Part shown: one piece after another, positions 1-9,105 of the stretch
Numbering within the stretch: the stretch's first letter is position 1
Layout: every line of letters starts with the position of its first letter
Source: Rugamonas sp045984285
GTDB taxonomy: Bacteria; Pseudomonadota; Gammaproteobacteria; Burkholderiales; Burkholderiaceae_D
DNA: 64,000 nucleotides
Assembly: GCF_045984285.3 (NCBI RefSeq)
Contig: NZ_JBJQIK030000003.1
Coordinates: 186,001 to 250,000, forward strand
Direction: 5' to 3'
Position numbers and translations under genes: made by a program
Notes under the pieces: model-generated
Told to the model about the DNA's origin: nothing
Databases searched by the model: none
What the model saw: the letters and a program-made list of their open reading frames with translations, nothing else

Positions 1-1227
1 CTTGCCGGCGCCGGAAGGGCCGACCACGGCCACGGTTTCGCCGGGACGGATATCGAAGGACAGGTGGGACAGCGCCGCCGTTTCCGGGCGCGATGGATAG
101 CAGAAGGTCACGTCGGCCAGCGTCAGCGCCGCGCCGTTGGCGGTGCGCGGCGGCAGGGCGAGCGGCTGCGAAGGCGACTGGATCTCGGACTGCACGGCCA
201 GCAGTTCCAGCAGGCGCTCGGTGGCGCCGGCGGCGCGCTGCGCCTCGCCCATCACTTCGGACAGGGCGCCGATCGCGCCTGCCACGATGGAGGCGTACAG
301 GATGAACTGGCCAAGGTCGCCGCCCGTCATGGCGCCTTCCAGCACGGCATGGGCGCCCAGCCACAGCACGAATACGATGGCGCCGAACACCAGCACAATC
401 GCTAGCATCGTCAGCAGCGCGCGCGCACGGATGCGGCGCATGGCCGTAACGAAGGCATTTTCAACGGATGCGCCGAAGCGCCGGGTTTCCATTTTCTCGT
501 GCGTGAAAGCCTGCACGGTCGGCATGGCGTTCAGGATCTCGCCCGCCATGGCGGAAGCGTCTGCAATGCGGTCCTGGGAATCGCGCGAGAGCTTGCGCAC
601 GCGGCGGCCGAACAGCACTATCGGCAGCACCGTCAGCACCAGCAGGCCGATAATGATGGAGGACAGCTTCGGGCTGGTGATGAACAGCATGACCAGGCCG
701 CCCATGAAGAGCAGCGTGTTCCTCAGCGCCATCGAGATGCTGGACCCTACCACGGCCTGAATCAGTGTGGTGTCGGTAGTAATCCGCGACAGCACCTCAC
801 CGGTTTGCGTCGTTTCGAAGAACGCAGGGCTTTGCTGCACCACATGGCGGTACACTGCGCTGCGGATATCGGCCGTAACGCGCTCGCCGAGCCAGGACAC
901 CGTATAGAAGCGGGCGGCCGTCGCAATCGCCAGCACCGTGGCTACGGCGAACAGCGCGAGGAACACGGCATTCACATGCTCCACGCTGTGGACGCCAGCC
1001 GATGCGCCGAAGCCGAGGTCTATCATCCGCTTGAAGGCGGCGGGAATCGCCAGGGTGGCGCCGGCGGCGACAGTCAGCGCAATCGCGGCCATGGCGAATT
1101 GCTTGCGGTAGGGCTTGAGGAAAGGCGCCAGGCCCTTGAATGCGGCCAGGCTGCCTTTTTTCAGTTCACGGGCTTCGGGCGGGTTGCTGTGCTGGGTGGA
1201 GGCGCTGCTGGTGGTGCTGTTGCTCAT
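1..1227 (-). CDS. MsbA-like ABC exporter (TMD-NBD half transporter), 3' end outside window
   Basis: I translated this reading frame directly; it starts at ATG 1227 and is open to the window edge, giving 409 residues. Residues about 25-320 are a six-helix type I exporter transmembrane domain, with the usual intracellular-loop region FFETTQTGEVLSRITTDT near residue 115. The nucleotide-binding domain begins near residue 345 (TLADVTFCYPSRPE) and the Walker A motif VVGPSGAGK is the last thing before the edge. This matches the MsbA-related permease/ATPase fusion family, homodimeric exporters of lipids or drugs in the inner membrane. It starts 22 bases after the AttH-like gene on the same strand and is probably the last gene seen of the wrbA operon. 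The substrate cannot be told from sequence. Confidence 0.9.
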   Translation of the reverse strand, partial: MSNSTTSSASTQHSNPPEARELKKGSLAAFKGLAPFLKPYRKQFAMAAIALTVAAGATLAIPAAFKRMIDLGFGASAGVHSVEHVNAVFLALFAVATVLAIATAARFYTVSWLGERVTADIRSAVYRHVVQQSPAFFETTQTGEVLSRITTDTTLIQAVVGSSISMALRNTLLFMGGLVMLFITSPKLSSIIIGLLVLTVLPIVLFGRRVRKLSRDSQDRIADASAMAGEILNAMPTVQAFTHEKMETRRFGASVENAFVTAMRRIRARALLTMLAIVLVFGAIVFVLWLGAHAVLEGAMTGGDLGQFILYASIVAGAIGALSEVMGEAQRAAGATERLLELLAVQSEIQSPSQPLALPPRTANGAALTLADVTFCYPSRPETAALSHLSFDIRPGETVAVVGPSGAGK

Positions 1228-1249
1228 TGTGTTGGTAGTCTTTTTGTCT

Positions 1250-2314
1250 CTACAGTTTCATTGGCCTGACATAGCCTGTCAGTTCCAGATAGCCGTGGCC
1301 CGCGGTCTTGCCGTCGCGCCGCACCGTCACTGCGCCTTCCCAGTACACCGCGCCGGTGGAGCGGCGCGAATCCAGTTCCTGGTCCTGCTGCAGTGGCTCA
1401 ATCTCCCACACGGCCGTGCCGGTGGCAATCCGGCTCGCTACCGGATACTCGGCATGGGTGCGGGGAGAGCGCCAGTGCGCCTGCGGCGCAAAGCTGACCT
1501 GATCCGGGGCGTAATGCGTGATCTTACCGGATGCGTCGCGCCGTGTCGCGTGGGCCCATAGTTTAGCACCTTGCTTGCTGCGGATCTGGAATGCCATCAG
1601 GGCGCTTCCGTCGTCCAGGTTGGCGCCCAGCCAGTCCCACCCCGAGGCATTTTCATCGAGCACCTGGCTGGACCACTCGTGATCGAGCCAGGTCATGCCG
1701 CTGGCTTCCACCCGCTTGCCCTTGATGACCAGGGCCCCGCTGGTGCGCAGCTGCGGCTTGCTATAGTAATAACTGGCCTGTTCGGGACGCGGCCCTTTCT
1801 GCGAAAAGCCGTTTTCGCCTTGCAGCAGTGGCGCCTGGGTAGGCTCCAGCACCAGCTGCAGCGAGAATTCGGCAGCACGGACGTCGACCAGGTAGCGCCC
1901 ATCCGCCCGCCGCTGCATATGCCAGTCGTCCAGCTTCACGTCCGTATCCTTCACCGAGGCATACGCGAGGCCGAATCCCTCACGCGCGCTGCGCTGGTCG
2001 TGCAGCAGCTTGCCGATGGCGGGATCTGATACGGCGGCATGGCCGATGATGAGCTGTTTTGGCGCAAACTGGCTGGGGTTGGCGGTATCGTGCGCGGTCG
2101 CACTGCGGAAGAAAGTCACCTGGTAGCCGAGCTGGCGGCCGTCGGCGGTCCTCAGCCAGCCGGTTGCGTACCACCACTCGGTTTTGAAGTCCGGATGCGC
2201 GCCAAAATCGCGGGGGAAGCTGAGCGCAACGCCAGGCCGTACCGGCGCATATTCCGGTGCCGCGGCGAAAACGAGCTGGCAGGCCAGCAGGAACAGTATC
2301 AGTACGGAACGCAT
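1250..2314 (-). CDS. Secreted AttH/lipocalin-like protein (carotenoid 1,2-hydratase-like fold)
   Basis: The protein is 354 aa. The start is ATG 2314, where a clear signal peptide begins (MRSVLILFLLACQLVFAAA); a longer open frame upstream is only antisense noise from the permease. The motif FKTEWWYATGWL near residue 45 and the later TWLDHEWSSQ, WDWLGANLDDG and STGAVYWEGAV are characteristic of the AttH / CrtC-like double lipocalin family, often labelled predicted secreted hydrolase. The start overlaps the permease stop by one base (TGATG). In this family the gene commonly follows an FtsX-type ABC permease, so the two probably work together at the envelope. No enzymatic activity can be assigned. 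Confidence 0.85.
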   Translation of the reverse strand: MRSVLILFLLACQLVFAAAPEYAPVRPGVALSFPRDFGAHPDFKTEWWYATGWLRTADGRQLGYQVTFFRSATAHDTANPSQFAPKQLIIGHAAVSDPAIGKLLHDQRSAREGFGLAYASVKDTDVKLDDWHMQRRADGRYLVDVRAAEFSLQLVLEPTQAPLLQGENGFSQKGPRPEQASYYYSKPQLRTSGALVIKGKRVEASGMTWLDHEWSSQVLDENASGWDWLGANLDDGSALMAFQIRSKQGAKLWAHATRRDASGKITHYAPDQVSFAPQAHWRSPRTHAEYPVASRIATGTAVWEIEPLQQDQELDSRRSTGAVYWEGAVTVRRDGKTAGHGYLELTGYVRPMKL

Positions 2315-4872
2315 CACCAGTCCTCCCTTACGGCGCGAATCGGCCCGGCGGACAGCGCCTGCCGTCCGGACGCCAGTGCCGTGACCATGGCCGCCGCCAG
2401 CAAGGCCGCCGCCACGCTGCCCAGCAGCGGCCACGGATAATGCATCTGCATCGACCAGTGGAAGGACTGCGGATTCACCACATGCACCAGAATCAGGCTG
2501 ATAAACCAGCCCAGCAGCAAGCCGGTGAGGATGCCGAGTGCGGTCAGCGAGCCGCCTTCGATGGCCAGGATGCCGAGGATCTGGCGGCGCGTAACGCCCA
2601 CATGCCGCAGCATGCCGAACTCGCGCGCCCGCGCCAGCGTCTGCGCCGAAAAGGTGGCGGCAACACCGAACAGGCCGATCACGATGGCGATCGCTTCCAG
2701 CAGGTAGGTAACGGCGAAGCTGCGGTCGAAAATCCGCAGCGACAGCGCGCGGATCTCGGACGGCACGCTCAATTCCAGTGCGGATGCGAACGGCAGTGCG
2801 CGCACGGCGGCCTGCGCGTCGGCGACGGAGGCGCCCTTCGCCAGCCACATGGCGGCATCGCTCACGTCCTGGTCTCCCGTAATGCGCGCGTAATCGCTGC
2901 GCATGATCTGGATGGCGCCGGTGGAGCGGGCATAGTCGCGCCAGGTGCCGGCGACGAAAAACTCATGCTGCGCGCCTTGCAGGGGCAGGAGGATGGTGCC
3001 GCCGGGCCGTGCGCCGTACAGGTCCGCCACGGCTTCCGAAACCCATGCCGGCGGCAGCGTGCCACCGCGCTGCTGCGCTTCCGGTCCCACCAGCACCATG
3101 GTGCGGCCAGGATGGGCCGGATCGATGTCGCGCGCCAGCAGCGCCACATTCGGTCGCCCGGCGGCGAGCGATACGGAACGCAGGCGCATGAATTCCACAC
3201 GGGCCAGCGTGGGCAGCGCACGCAGCGCGGCCTGTTCGCGCGGCGCGAGGCCGGAGGTGGCGCCGCCGCCCGCCGTGCGCGCATACAGGTCGGCAGGCAG
3301 CACCTGCAGCAGCCAGTCGTCCACCGATACGCGGAAGCTGGACACCATGATCGCCATCGCCACCATGAGACTGAAACTCGAGAGCACCCCGCCCAGCGCC
3401 ACGCCGGCCTGGCCGGATGCGTTGGACAGGCGCGCCAGTGTCAGCGTGGGCACCGCAGGCGCCGCCGGATGCGCCGCCGTGGCGGCGGCCCAGCGCGTGT
3501 GCGCAAAACGGAACACGATGGAGGCGATGCGCGGCATCAGCGCAATGCCGCCGATCAGCAGCAGGGCAATGGACAGGTAGCCGAAGATGGGCAGTTCCAG
3601 CACGGGCGGCAGCTGCGTCATGCCCGCCGCCAGCACGAGGCAGAGCAGGGCGGGCCAGGCGCGCGACAGGCGGGACAGCGCCACTTCGTCCGCCCCGGCC
3701 TTCAGCGCCACCGCGGGCGTGGCGCGCGCCGCTTCGAGCGCCGGCGCGGCGCAGCCCAGCAAGGCCACGCCCACGCCGAGAACGAAATAGACGGTGGCCG
3801 CGACGGGCGTGAACTGCACCTCCGGCTGCACGCCCGCAAAATAGCCGCCGCCAAGGTCGCCGCCGAAGAAGTGCAGCGCGGCTGCCGCCATGGCGTAGCC
3901 GGCCGCGATGCCGAGCGCCGCGCCAAGGACGCCCAGGCTGAGGCCTTCCGCCAGAATCTGTGCCAGCAGCATGCGGCGCTCCAGGCCCAGCACACGCAGC
4001 AGTGCGAACTGGCTGCGGCGGCGCATCACCGACAATGCCTGTGTTGAAAACACGAGGAAGGCGCCGGTGAACAGCGCCACCAGCGCGAGTACGCTGAGGT
4101 TCACACGGTAGGCGCGGCTCAATTTGCTGTTGCGGCTTTCCTGGTCCTCGTCGTTCGGCTGGCCAACGCGGAAGCGGCCGGGGAATGCGCGCTGCAGGTC
4201 CGCCGCCAGCGCGGCGCGGAAGGCCTCGCGGTTCACGCCTTCGCGCAGCTTGAGGTCAACTCGCGATAGCTTGCCGAGCCGGTTGAAGCGCCACTGGGCG
4301 GCGCCGATGTCCATCACGCCGAAGCGCTGGCCGACACGCGCGCGCTGCAGCGAACCTGCCACGCGCAGTTCAAGCGCCTGCGTGCCGGACTGGAAACGCG
4401 CCGTGCCGCCCGGCTGAACGCCGAGCCATGCGAGGGCGGCCGGGGAGAGGAAGATCGCATCGTCGGCCAGTGTGGCGGAAGCATCGTTGTCGGACGGTGC
4501 GCCAACCAGGTCGGGCGAAATGAAGGCGGCGCGGAATACATCGAGCCCGATAATCTTGAGTGGCTGCCTGCCGTCCGGGCGCGACGCATCGAATTCCAGT
4601 ATCGGCGACGCCACCGCAACACCGTCGCGCCGCGCGAGGATAGGGTAGACCTGCTCGTCAAACAGGGCTTCGGCGCCGCTGACCTGCACGTCGGCCTGGC
4701 CGGAAAGGCTGCGGATCGCCGTCGAGAATTCATTGAAGGCCGCCGCATTGATGAGGTGAATGGCAAAGCCGAGCGATACGCCGACTGCAATCGCGGCCAC
4801 GGCCATCAAGGCGCGCAGCGGATGCGCGCGCCATTCACCGAGCAGCAGCCAGCGCGATAGGGTCAGCCGCAT
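2314..4872 (-). CDS. FtsX/MacB-type ABC transporter permease, 852 aa
   Basis: A long permease with an N-terminal helix (about residues 18-40), a large periplasmic MacB-like domain (about 45-255), a three-helix FtsX block (about 265-395), a middle helix pair, a second periplasmic domain and a C-terminal FtsX block (about 730-840). This is the duplicated architecture of permeases that act with LolD/MacB-type ATPases in moving lipids or peptides across the envelope. The start ATG 4872 lies 10 bases inside the preceding DUF4124 gene and the stop overlaps the AttH-like start, so it sits inside an operon. The ATPase normally encoded next to such permeases is absent: the upstream neighbours are DUF4124 and a flavoenzyme. 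Confidence 0.88.
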   Translation of the reverse strand: MRLTLSRWLLLGEWRAHPLRALMAVAAIAVGVSLGFAIHLINAAAFNEFSTAIRSLSGQADVQVSGAEALFDEQVYPILARRDGVAVASPILEFDASRPDGRQPLKIIGLDVFRAAFISPDLVGAPSDNDASATLADDAIFLSPAALAWLGVQPGGTARFQSGTQALELRVAGSLQRARVGQRFGVMDIGAAQWRFNRLGKLSRVDLKLREGVNREAFRAALAADLQRAFPGRFRVGQPNDEDQESRNSKLSRAYRVNLSVLALVALFTGAFLVFSTQALSVMRRRSQFALLRVLGLERRMLLAQILAEGLSLGVLGAALGIAAGYAMAAAALHFFGGDLGGGYFAGVQPEVQFTPVAATVYFVLGVGVALLGCAAPALEAARATPAVALKAGADEVALSRLSRAWPALLCLVLAAGMTQLPPVLELPIFGYLSIALLLIGGIALMPRIASIVFRFAHTRWAAATAAHPAAPAVPTLTLARLSNASGQAGVALGGVLSSFSLMVAMAIMVSSFRVSVDDWLLQVLPADLYARTAGGGATSGLAPREQAALRALPTLARVEFMRLRSVSLAAGRPNVALLARDIDPAHPGRTMVLVGPEAQQRGGTLPPAWVSEAVADLYGARPGGTILLPLQGAQHEFFVAGTWRDYARSTGAIQIMRSDYARITGDQDVSDAAMWLAKGASVADAQAAVRALPFASALELSVPSEIRALSLRIFDRSFAVTYLLEAIAIVIGLFGVAATFSAQTLARAREFGMLRHVGVTRRQILGILAIEGGSLTALGILTGLLLGWFISLILVHVVNPQSFHWSMQMHYPWPLLGSVAAALLAAAMVTALASGRQALSAGPIRAVREDW

Positions 4873-5288
4873 TCCAGCGCCATGCGTTCCGAGGCGCGCC
4901 GCGCTTTCAGGCGTGCCGTCTCCATGCCCTGGGGCGAAGCGCGCCGTACATCATCATTGGCCCACTTCTGGTCCAGCCGCAGCTTGTCGCAGCGGCGGCG
5001 TTTGCCGGCGGCCAGCTTGTCCTGGCGTGCATCTTCGCGGTCCTGCTGCGCTTCGCGCGCCTTGCGCTCCTTTTCCAGCAGCTTTGCTTCCTTCTGCTGC
5101 GCACGCAGCGCGATTTTCGCCTGTGGATCAGGCGCGGGCGCATCCGGTACGGCCAGCACGGATCCCGCGCCATGCTCGCACGGCGCTTCGCTATACGTTA
5201 CCTTGCCTTCATGTGTGCATTTGTGGATGGTCTGCGCCTGCGCGGCGGCAGCGAACAGCAGGGCGGCGATGGTCAGCATGGTCTTCAT
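4863..5288 (-). CDS. DUF4124 domain periplasmic protein
   Basis: The protein is 141 aa with a cleavable signal peptide (MKTMLTIAALLFAAAAQAQ). The segment TIHKCTHEGKVTYSEAPCEHG just after cleavage is the DUF4124 signature, a short two-cysteine domain. The remainder is a charged Lys/Glu/Arg/Gln-rich helix (about residues 60-120), probably coiled coil, with further cysteines near the C-terminus. It overlaps the upstream flavoenzyme by ATGA and the downstream permease by 10 bases, so its translation is likely coupled to both. Function is unknown; an envelope location is inferred from the signal peptide. Confidence 0.85.
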   Translation of the reverse strand: MKTMLTIAALLFAAAAQAQTIHKCTHEGKVTYSEAPCEHGAGSVLAVPDAPAPDPQAKIALRAQQKEAKLLEKERKAREAQQDREDARQDKLAAGKRRRCDKLRLDQKWANDDVRRASPQGMETARLKARRASERMALECG

Positions 5289-6697
5289 CCCAGTATTTTT
5301 CCGGGATTCATAATACCGAGCGGATCCAGCGCGGCTTTGATGGCGCGCATCATGGACAGCTCCACCGGCGGCTTGTAGCGCGCCAGCTCATCGCGTTTCA
5401 GCGCGCCGATGCCGTGTTCGGCGGAGATCGAACCATTGAACGCCACCACGTTGTCATGCACCACGCGGTTGACCGCATCCTGGTTGGCCAGGAATTCTTC
5501 ATTGCCGATGCCCGGCGGCGGCGCCACATTGAAATGCAGGTTGCCGTCGCCCAGGTGGCCGAAGCACACCAGCTGGCAGCCGGGGAAGGCCTGCTGCAGC
5601 AGCGGCCCGGTATGTTCGATGAATTCGGCGATGCGGGACACCGGCAGCGAAATATCGTGCTTGATGTTCTTGCCATCCGCCGCCTGCGCCAGGGGAATGT
5701 GCTCGCGCAACTGCCACAGGGCCAGCGACTGGGCGACGCTCGCGGCCACGGCTGCATCTTCGGCAATCCCAGCGTCCAGCGCTGCGCCCACGGCGCCTTC
5801 CAGCAAGGACACGGCATGCGCTTCGGATTCGCTGCTGGACAGCTCCAGCAGCACATACTGCGCGTGCGCCGGCGGGAAGGGCTGAGGCAGGGCGGGGAAG
5901 TGTTTCGCTACAAGCTGCAGGCAGAACGCAGACATCAGTTCGAAGCCGGTCAGGCTGGCGCCGCAGCGGTCCTGCATCAGCGACAGCAGGCGCAGCGCAT
6001 TGTGCGGGGAGGCCAGTGCCACCAGCGCCGTGATGCTGGCCTCAGGCTGCGGATAGAGCTTGAGCACAGCGCCCGTGATGATGCCCAGCGTGCCTTCCGC
6101 GCCGATGAAGAGGTCGCGCAGGTCGTAGCCGGTGTTGTCCTTGCGCAGGCCGCGCAGGCCGTTCCAGATCTCGCCCTGGGGCGTCACCACTTCGAGGCCG
6201 AGGCAGAGTTCACGCGTGTTCCCGTAGCGGAGCACCGCTGTGCCGCCCGCATTGGTGGAGAGGTTGCCGCCGATGGTGCAGCTGCCTTCCGCCGCCAGCG
6301 ACAGCGGGAACAGGCAGCCCTGCGCCGCAGCGGTTTCCTGCACCTGCTGCAGGATGCAGCCTGCGTCCACGGTCATGGTGCGGTTGACCGCATCCACCTG
6401 GCGCACCTTGTTCAGGCGCGCCAGCGACAGCACGATGGACTTGCCGCTGGCGTCCGGCACGCTGCCCAGCACCAGTCCCGTATTGCCGCCTTGCGGCACG
6501 ATGGGAATGCGCGCCGCGGCGCAGCTGCGCACCACGGCGGCCACTTCCTCCACGCTGCCCGGACGCAGCACGGCCAGCGCACGGCCCGTGAAGCGTCCGC
6601 GCCAGTCGCGCAGGAAGGGCGCCATATCGGCTTCCTCGTGCAGCACGTGCGCCTCGCCCAGCAGTGCGCGGCATTGGTCGAGGAAGCTCTGGCTCAT
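5285..6697 (-). CDS. FAD-linked 2-hydroxyacid oxidase/dehydrogenase (GlcD/D2HGDH-like)
   Basis: The protein is 470 aa, with an N-terminal FAD_binding_4 domain (about residues 35-215) and a C-terminal FAD-oxidase domain (about 220-468). Visible family motifs are PIVPQGGNTGLVLGSVP, EGSCTIGGNLSTNAGGTA and FIGAEGTLGIITGAVL in the FAD domain, and GHLGDGNLHFN plus SAEHGIGALKRDEL in the cap/substrate domain, where the histidines bind metal and substrate. The family oxidises D-lactate, glycolate or D-2-hydroxyglutarate; which one cannot be told. I chose ATG 6697 because a longer frame to 6835 runs antisense through the DUF2069 gene. It begins one base after the DUF2069 stop and overlaps DUF4124 by ATGA. 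Confidence 0.92.
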   Translation of the reverse strand: MSQSFLDQCRALLGEAHVLHEEADMAPFLRDWRGRFTGRALAVLRPGSVEEVAAVVRSCAAARIPIVPQGGNTGLVLGSVPDASGKSIVLSLARLNKVRQVDAVNRTMTVDAGCILQQVQETAAAQGCLFPLSLAAEGSCTIGGNLSTNAGGTAVLRYGNTRELCLGLEVVTPQGEIWNGLRGLRKDNTGYDLRDLFIGAEGTLGIITGAVLKLYPQPEASITALVALASPHNALRLLSLMQDRCGASLTGFELMSAFCLQLVAKHFPALPQPFPPAHAQYVLLELSSSESEAHAVSLLEGAVGAALDAGIAEDAAVAASVAQSLALWQLREHIPLAQAADGKNIKHDISLPVSRIAEFIEHTGPLLQQAFPGCQLVCFGHLGDGNLHFNVAPPPGIGNEEFLANQDAVNRVVHDNVVAFNGSISAEHGIGALKRDELARYKPPVELSMMRAIKAALDPLGIMNPGKILG

Positions 6698-6698
6698 G

Positions 6699-7088
6699 TC
6701 AGCGGGCCTGGTTGATCTTGTCGAGCAGGTCTTTGGCGGCCTTGCGCGCGGCTTTCTTGTACGGCTGCACATACAGGATGGCGCAGATGAAGAAGGCCAC
6801 GGAGATGGCCGCTTCGCCCCAGCCCAGCCATGCATGGGCCTTGTCGCTCCAGCCGCGCACCACGCCTTCGGTGAAATACAGCAGGATCATCATCGAGGTC
6901 CACTGCAGGGTGTAGATGTCGCGCTTGAGCACCCCGGCCAGCGGAAAGACCAGCGGCAGGGCCTTCAGCGCCATCCACGAGCCGCCCGGTTTCAGCGGCG
7001 CGATGAACATCTCCCACGCCACGCACCACAGGATCAGCAGGACCACGCTGGCCAGCGCCCCGTAATGGAACAATCCGGCGCGGCGCAT
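6699..7088 (-). CDS. DUF2069 small integral membrane protein
   Basis: The protein is 129 aa with about four predicted transmembrane segments: residues 7-27 (LFHYGALASVVLLILWCVAW), 43-60, 65-85 and 92-110, ending in a basic tail (KKAARKAAKDLL). This matches the DUF2069 family, commonly found immediately after wrbA in betaproteobacteria. Start ATG 7088 overlaps the wrbA stop by one base (TGATG). A longer open frame to 7766 in this phase is a wrbA shadow. Function unknown. Confidence 0.85.
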   Translation of the reverse strand: MRRAGLFHYGALASVVLLILWCVAWEMFIAPLKPGGSWMALKALPLVFPLAGVLKRDIYTLQWTSMMILLYFTEGVVRGWSDKAHAWLGWGEAAISVAFFICAILYVQPYKKAARKAAKDLLDKINQAR

Positions 7089-7699
7089 CAGCGGCCTCCC
7101 AGGCGCACGGCGGTTTCGGCCAGGCGGCGGCCGAGCGCGATGGCGAGGCGCTTTTCGTCGTCCGTGATGGGCTTCTTGCCTTCCAGGCCGGACCAGTGGC
7201 TGGCGCCGTAGGGGCCGCCGCCGCTGGCGGTCGTCATCAGTTCCGGATGGCTGTAGGGCAGGCCGAGCACCATCAGGCCGTGGTGCAGCAGGGGGATCAT
7301 CATGGTCAGCAACGTCGATTCCTGGCCGCCGTGCAGGCTGCCGGTGGAGGTGAATACGCAGGCCGGTTTGCCGGAAAGGGCGCCGGACAGCCATTGCGCC
7401 GACGTCCCGTCCCAGAAATACTTCATGGCCGACGCCATATTGCCGAAACGCGTAGGCGAACCGACGGCGATGCCTGCGCATTCCTCCAGGTCGGACAGCT
7501 CCACATAGGGCGCGCCGTCCGCCGGCACATCCGGCGCGGTCGCCTCCGTCACCGTGGATACGGCAGGCACCGTGCGCAGGCGCGCATCGCAGCCCGGCAC
7601 GCTCTCGATGCCCTGGGCGATCAGTTCCGCCAGTTTGCGGGTCGAGCCGTGGCGGGAATAATATAGGACAAGAATTATCAGGTTGGAATCGTTCATCAT
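7088..7699 (-). CDS. wrbA: NAD(P)H:quinone oxidoreductase, WrbA/flavodoxin type
   Basis: The protein is 203 aa with a flavodoxin fold. The phosphate-binding loop YYSRHGSTRKLAE lies at residues 14-26, and SPTRFGNMASAMKYFWD and FTSTGSLHGGQEST are FMN-site motifs specific to the WrbA/NQO family. It performs two-electron reduction of quinones with FMN in the cytoplasm, protecting against redox cycling. Two adjacent ATGs (7699, 7696) are possible starts. A perfect TATAAT (minus strand, 7709-7704) sits only a few bases upstream, so transcription may begin at the start codon itself, though no good -35 is visible. It is the first gene of an operon reaching to base 1. Confidence 0.92.
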   Translation of the reverse strand: MMNDSNLIILVLYYSRHGSTRKLAELIAQGIESVPGCDARLRTVPAVSTVTEATAPDVPADGAPYVELSDLEECAGIAVGSPTRFGNMASAMKYFWDGTSAQWLSGALSGKPACVFTSTGSLHGGQESTLLTMMIPLLHHGLMVLGLPYSHPELMTTASGGGPYGASHWSGLEGKKPITDDEKRLAIALGRRLAETAVRLGGR

Positions 7700-7734
7700 T
7701 GGTATTATAGGGCTGCACGTCCAAAAACGAATAC

Positions 7735-9105
7735 ATGCTTTCCAAGTACATCGCCCCATTCTTCAATTACGTTTCGCGTACCTGCCGCAGCGGCATCGCC
7801 GACTTGCGCGCGCTTTCGTGGAACGAAATCCGTGACCTGATGCTGTTTGCGCGCCGCCGCCTGCGCGAAGAAAGCCTGCCCCAGGTGGCAGGCGGCCTCA
7901 CTTTCACCACGGTTTTCGCGCTTGTGCCCGTGCTGACCATCGCGCTGGCCGTGTTCACCACCTTCCCGATGTTCAAGACCTTCCGCACCTCGCTGGAAGC
8001 CTATTTCATCCAGGGGGTGCTGCCGCCGGCCATTGCCAACACCATCCTGAACTACCTCACCACCTTCGCCTCGAAGGCCACGCGCCTTTCCGCCGTGGGC
8101 GCGGTGACGCTGGTGCTGACGTCGGTGGCCATGATGGGCATGATCGAGCGCGCCTTCAACCGCATCTGGCGCGTGAAGGCGGAACGGCGCTGGACGCGGC
8201 GCATCCTCGTCTACTGGGCGCTGATCACGCTGGGGCCCTTGCTGGTGGGCGTGTCGATCACGCTATCCACCCACATCTTCAGCGCCACCACCAGCCTGGT
8301 GGGCGATATCTTCGGCCAGCTGTTCTACACGCTGCTGTCGGTGGTGCTCGCCACGGCGGGCTTCACCTTCCTCTACATGGCGGTGCCGAACCGCGTGGTG
8401 GACTGGCGCGATGCGCTGTGCGGCGGCATGCTGGCCGCGGTGGCCTTCGAACTGGCGAAGCGCGGCTTTGCCGTGTTCATCACGCAGTTCCCGACCTATT
8501 CCCGCATCTATGGCGCGCTGGCGGCGCTGCCGCTGTTCCTGCTCTGGGTGTATCTCTCCTGGCTCATCGCCCTGTTGGGCGCCTTGCTGACGGCGGCGCT
8601 GCCGGTGGTGAAATACGAGCGCTGGTGGCATGAGGCGGTGCCGGGCGGCGCCTTTGTCGATGCCATGGCTGTGCTGCGCGTGCTGCACGTGGCCAGTGAA
8701 TGCGGCGATACGGCGCTGGTCAGTGCGGCGGCCATCCGTTCCCGCACGCGGCTTGGTTTCGACGAAATGGAGACGCTGCTGGAGCAGATGCAGGCCCAGG
8801 GCTGGGTCGGCCGCGTCAAGGTGGACGCCGCGCCGCGCGTGCAGTTCGGCAAGCGCGTGAGCGACGGCGGCGACAACTGGGTGCTGCTGGCGAATATGGA
8901 CAAACTCACGCTGGCAGACGTGTACCGCCTCTTTGTCTTCGGCGGCATGGCTGTCAACGCCGGCGTAGCCAACGATTCCGACGACGAGCGCGACATCCAG
9001 GCCAGCCGCGAAGCTGCCCGCCTGGCGCGCGAAGTGGAATCGGCGGTGGAGACAGGGCTGGGCCGCACCCTGACCGACCATTTCGGCCCATTGGACTGCC
9101 GCTAG
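7735..9105 (+). CDS. YihY/BrkB family inner-membrane protein
   Basis: The protein is 456 aa. Residues about 50-300 contain six hydrophobic helices with family motifs: GGLTFTTVFALVPVLTIAL, the RIWRVKAERRWTRRILVYW loop, and the YGALAALPLFLLWVYLSWL segment. The family was once mislabelled ribonuclease BN; it is a polytopic membrane protein of unsettled function. The last 150 residues are soluble and end in a charged tail, longer than in E. coli YihY, and might be a winged-helix-like regulatory extension. It is divergent from wrbA (35-base gap), and its stop overlaps the stop of the convergent hydrolase by two bases. Confidence 0.9.
   Translation: MLSKYIAPFFNYVSRTCRSGIADLRALSWNEIRDLMLFARRRLREESLPQVAGGLTFTTVFALVPVLTIALAVFTTFPMFKTFRTSLEAYFIQGVLPPAIANTILNYLTTFASKATRLSAVGAVTLVLTSVAMMGMIERAFNRIWRVKAERRWTRRILVYWALITLGPLLVGVSITLSTHIFSATTSLVGDIFGQLFYTLLSVVLATAGFTFLYMAVPNRVVDWRDALCGGMLAAVAFELAKRGFAVFITQFPTYSRIYGALAALPLFLLWVYLSWLIALLGALLTAALPVVKYERWWHEAVPGGAFVDAMAVLRVLHVASECGDTALVSAAAIRSRTRLGFDEMETLLEQMQAQGWVGRVKVDAAPRVQFGKRVSDGGDNWVLLANMDKLTLADVYRLFVFGGMAVNAGVANDSDDERDIQASREAARLAREVESAVETGLGRTLTDHFGPLDCR

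Noticed and set aside
2257..4047. A 596-codon plus-strand frame opposite the permease
   Set aside because: Arg/Gln/Gly-rich shadow of the FtsX permease with no start signal.
4760..6715. A 651-codon plus-strand frame opposite the flavoenzyme
   Set aside because: Antisense shadow with no recognisable domains, overlapping DUF4124 and FAD-dehydrogenase genes that have clear motifs.
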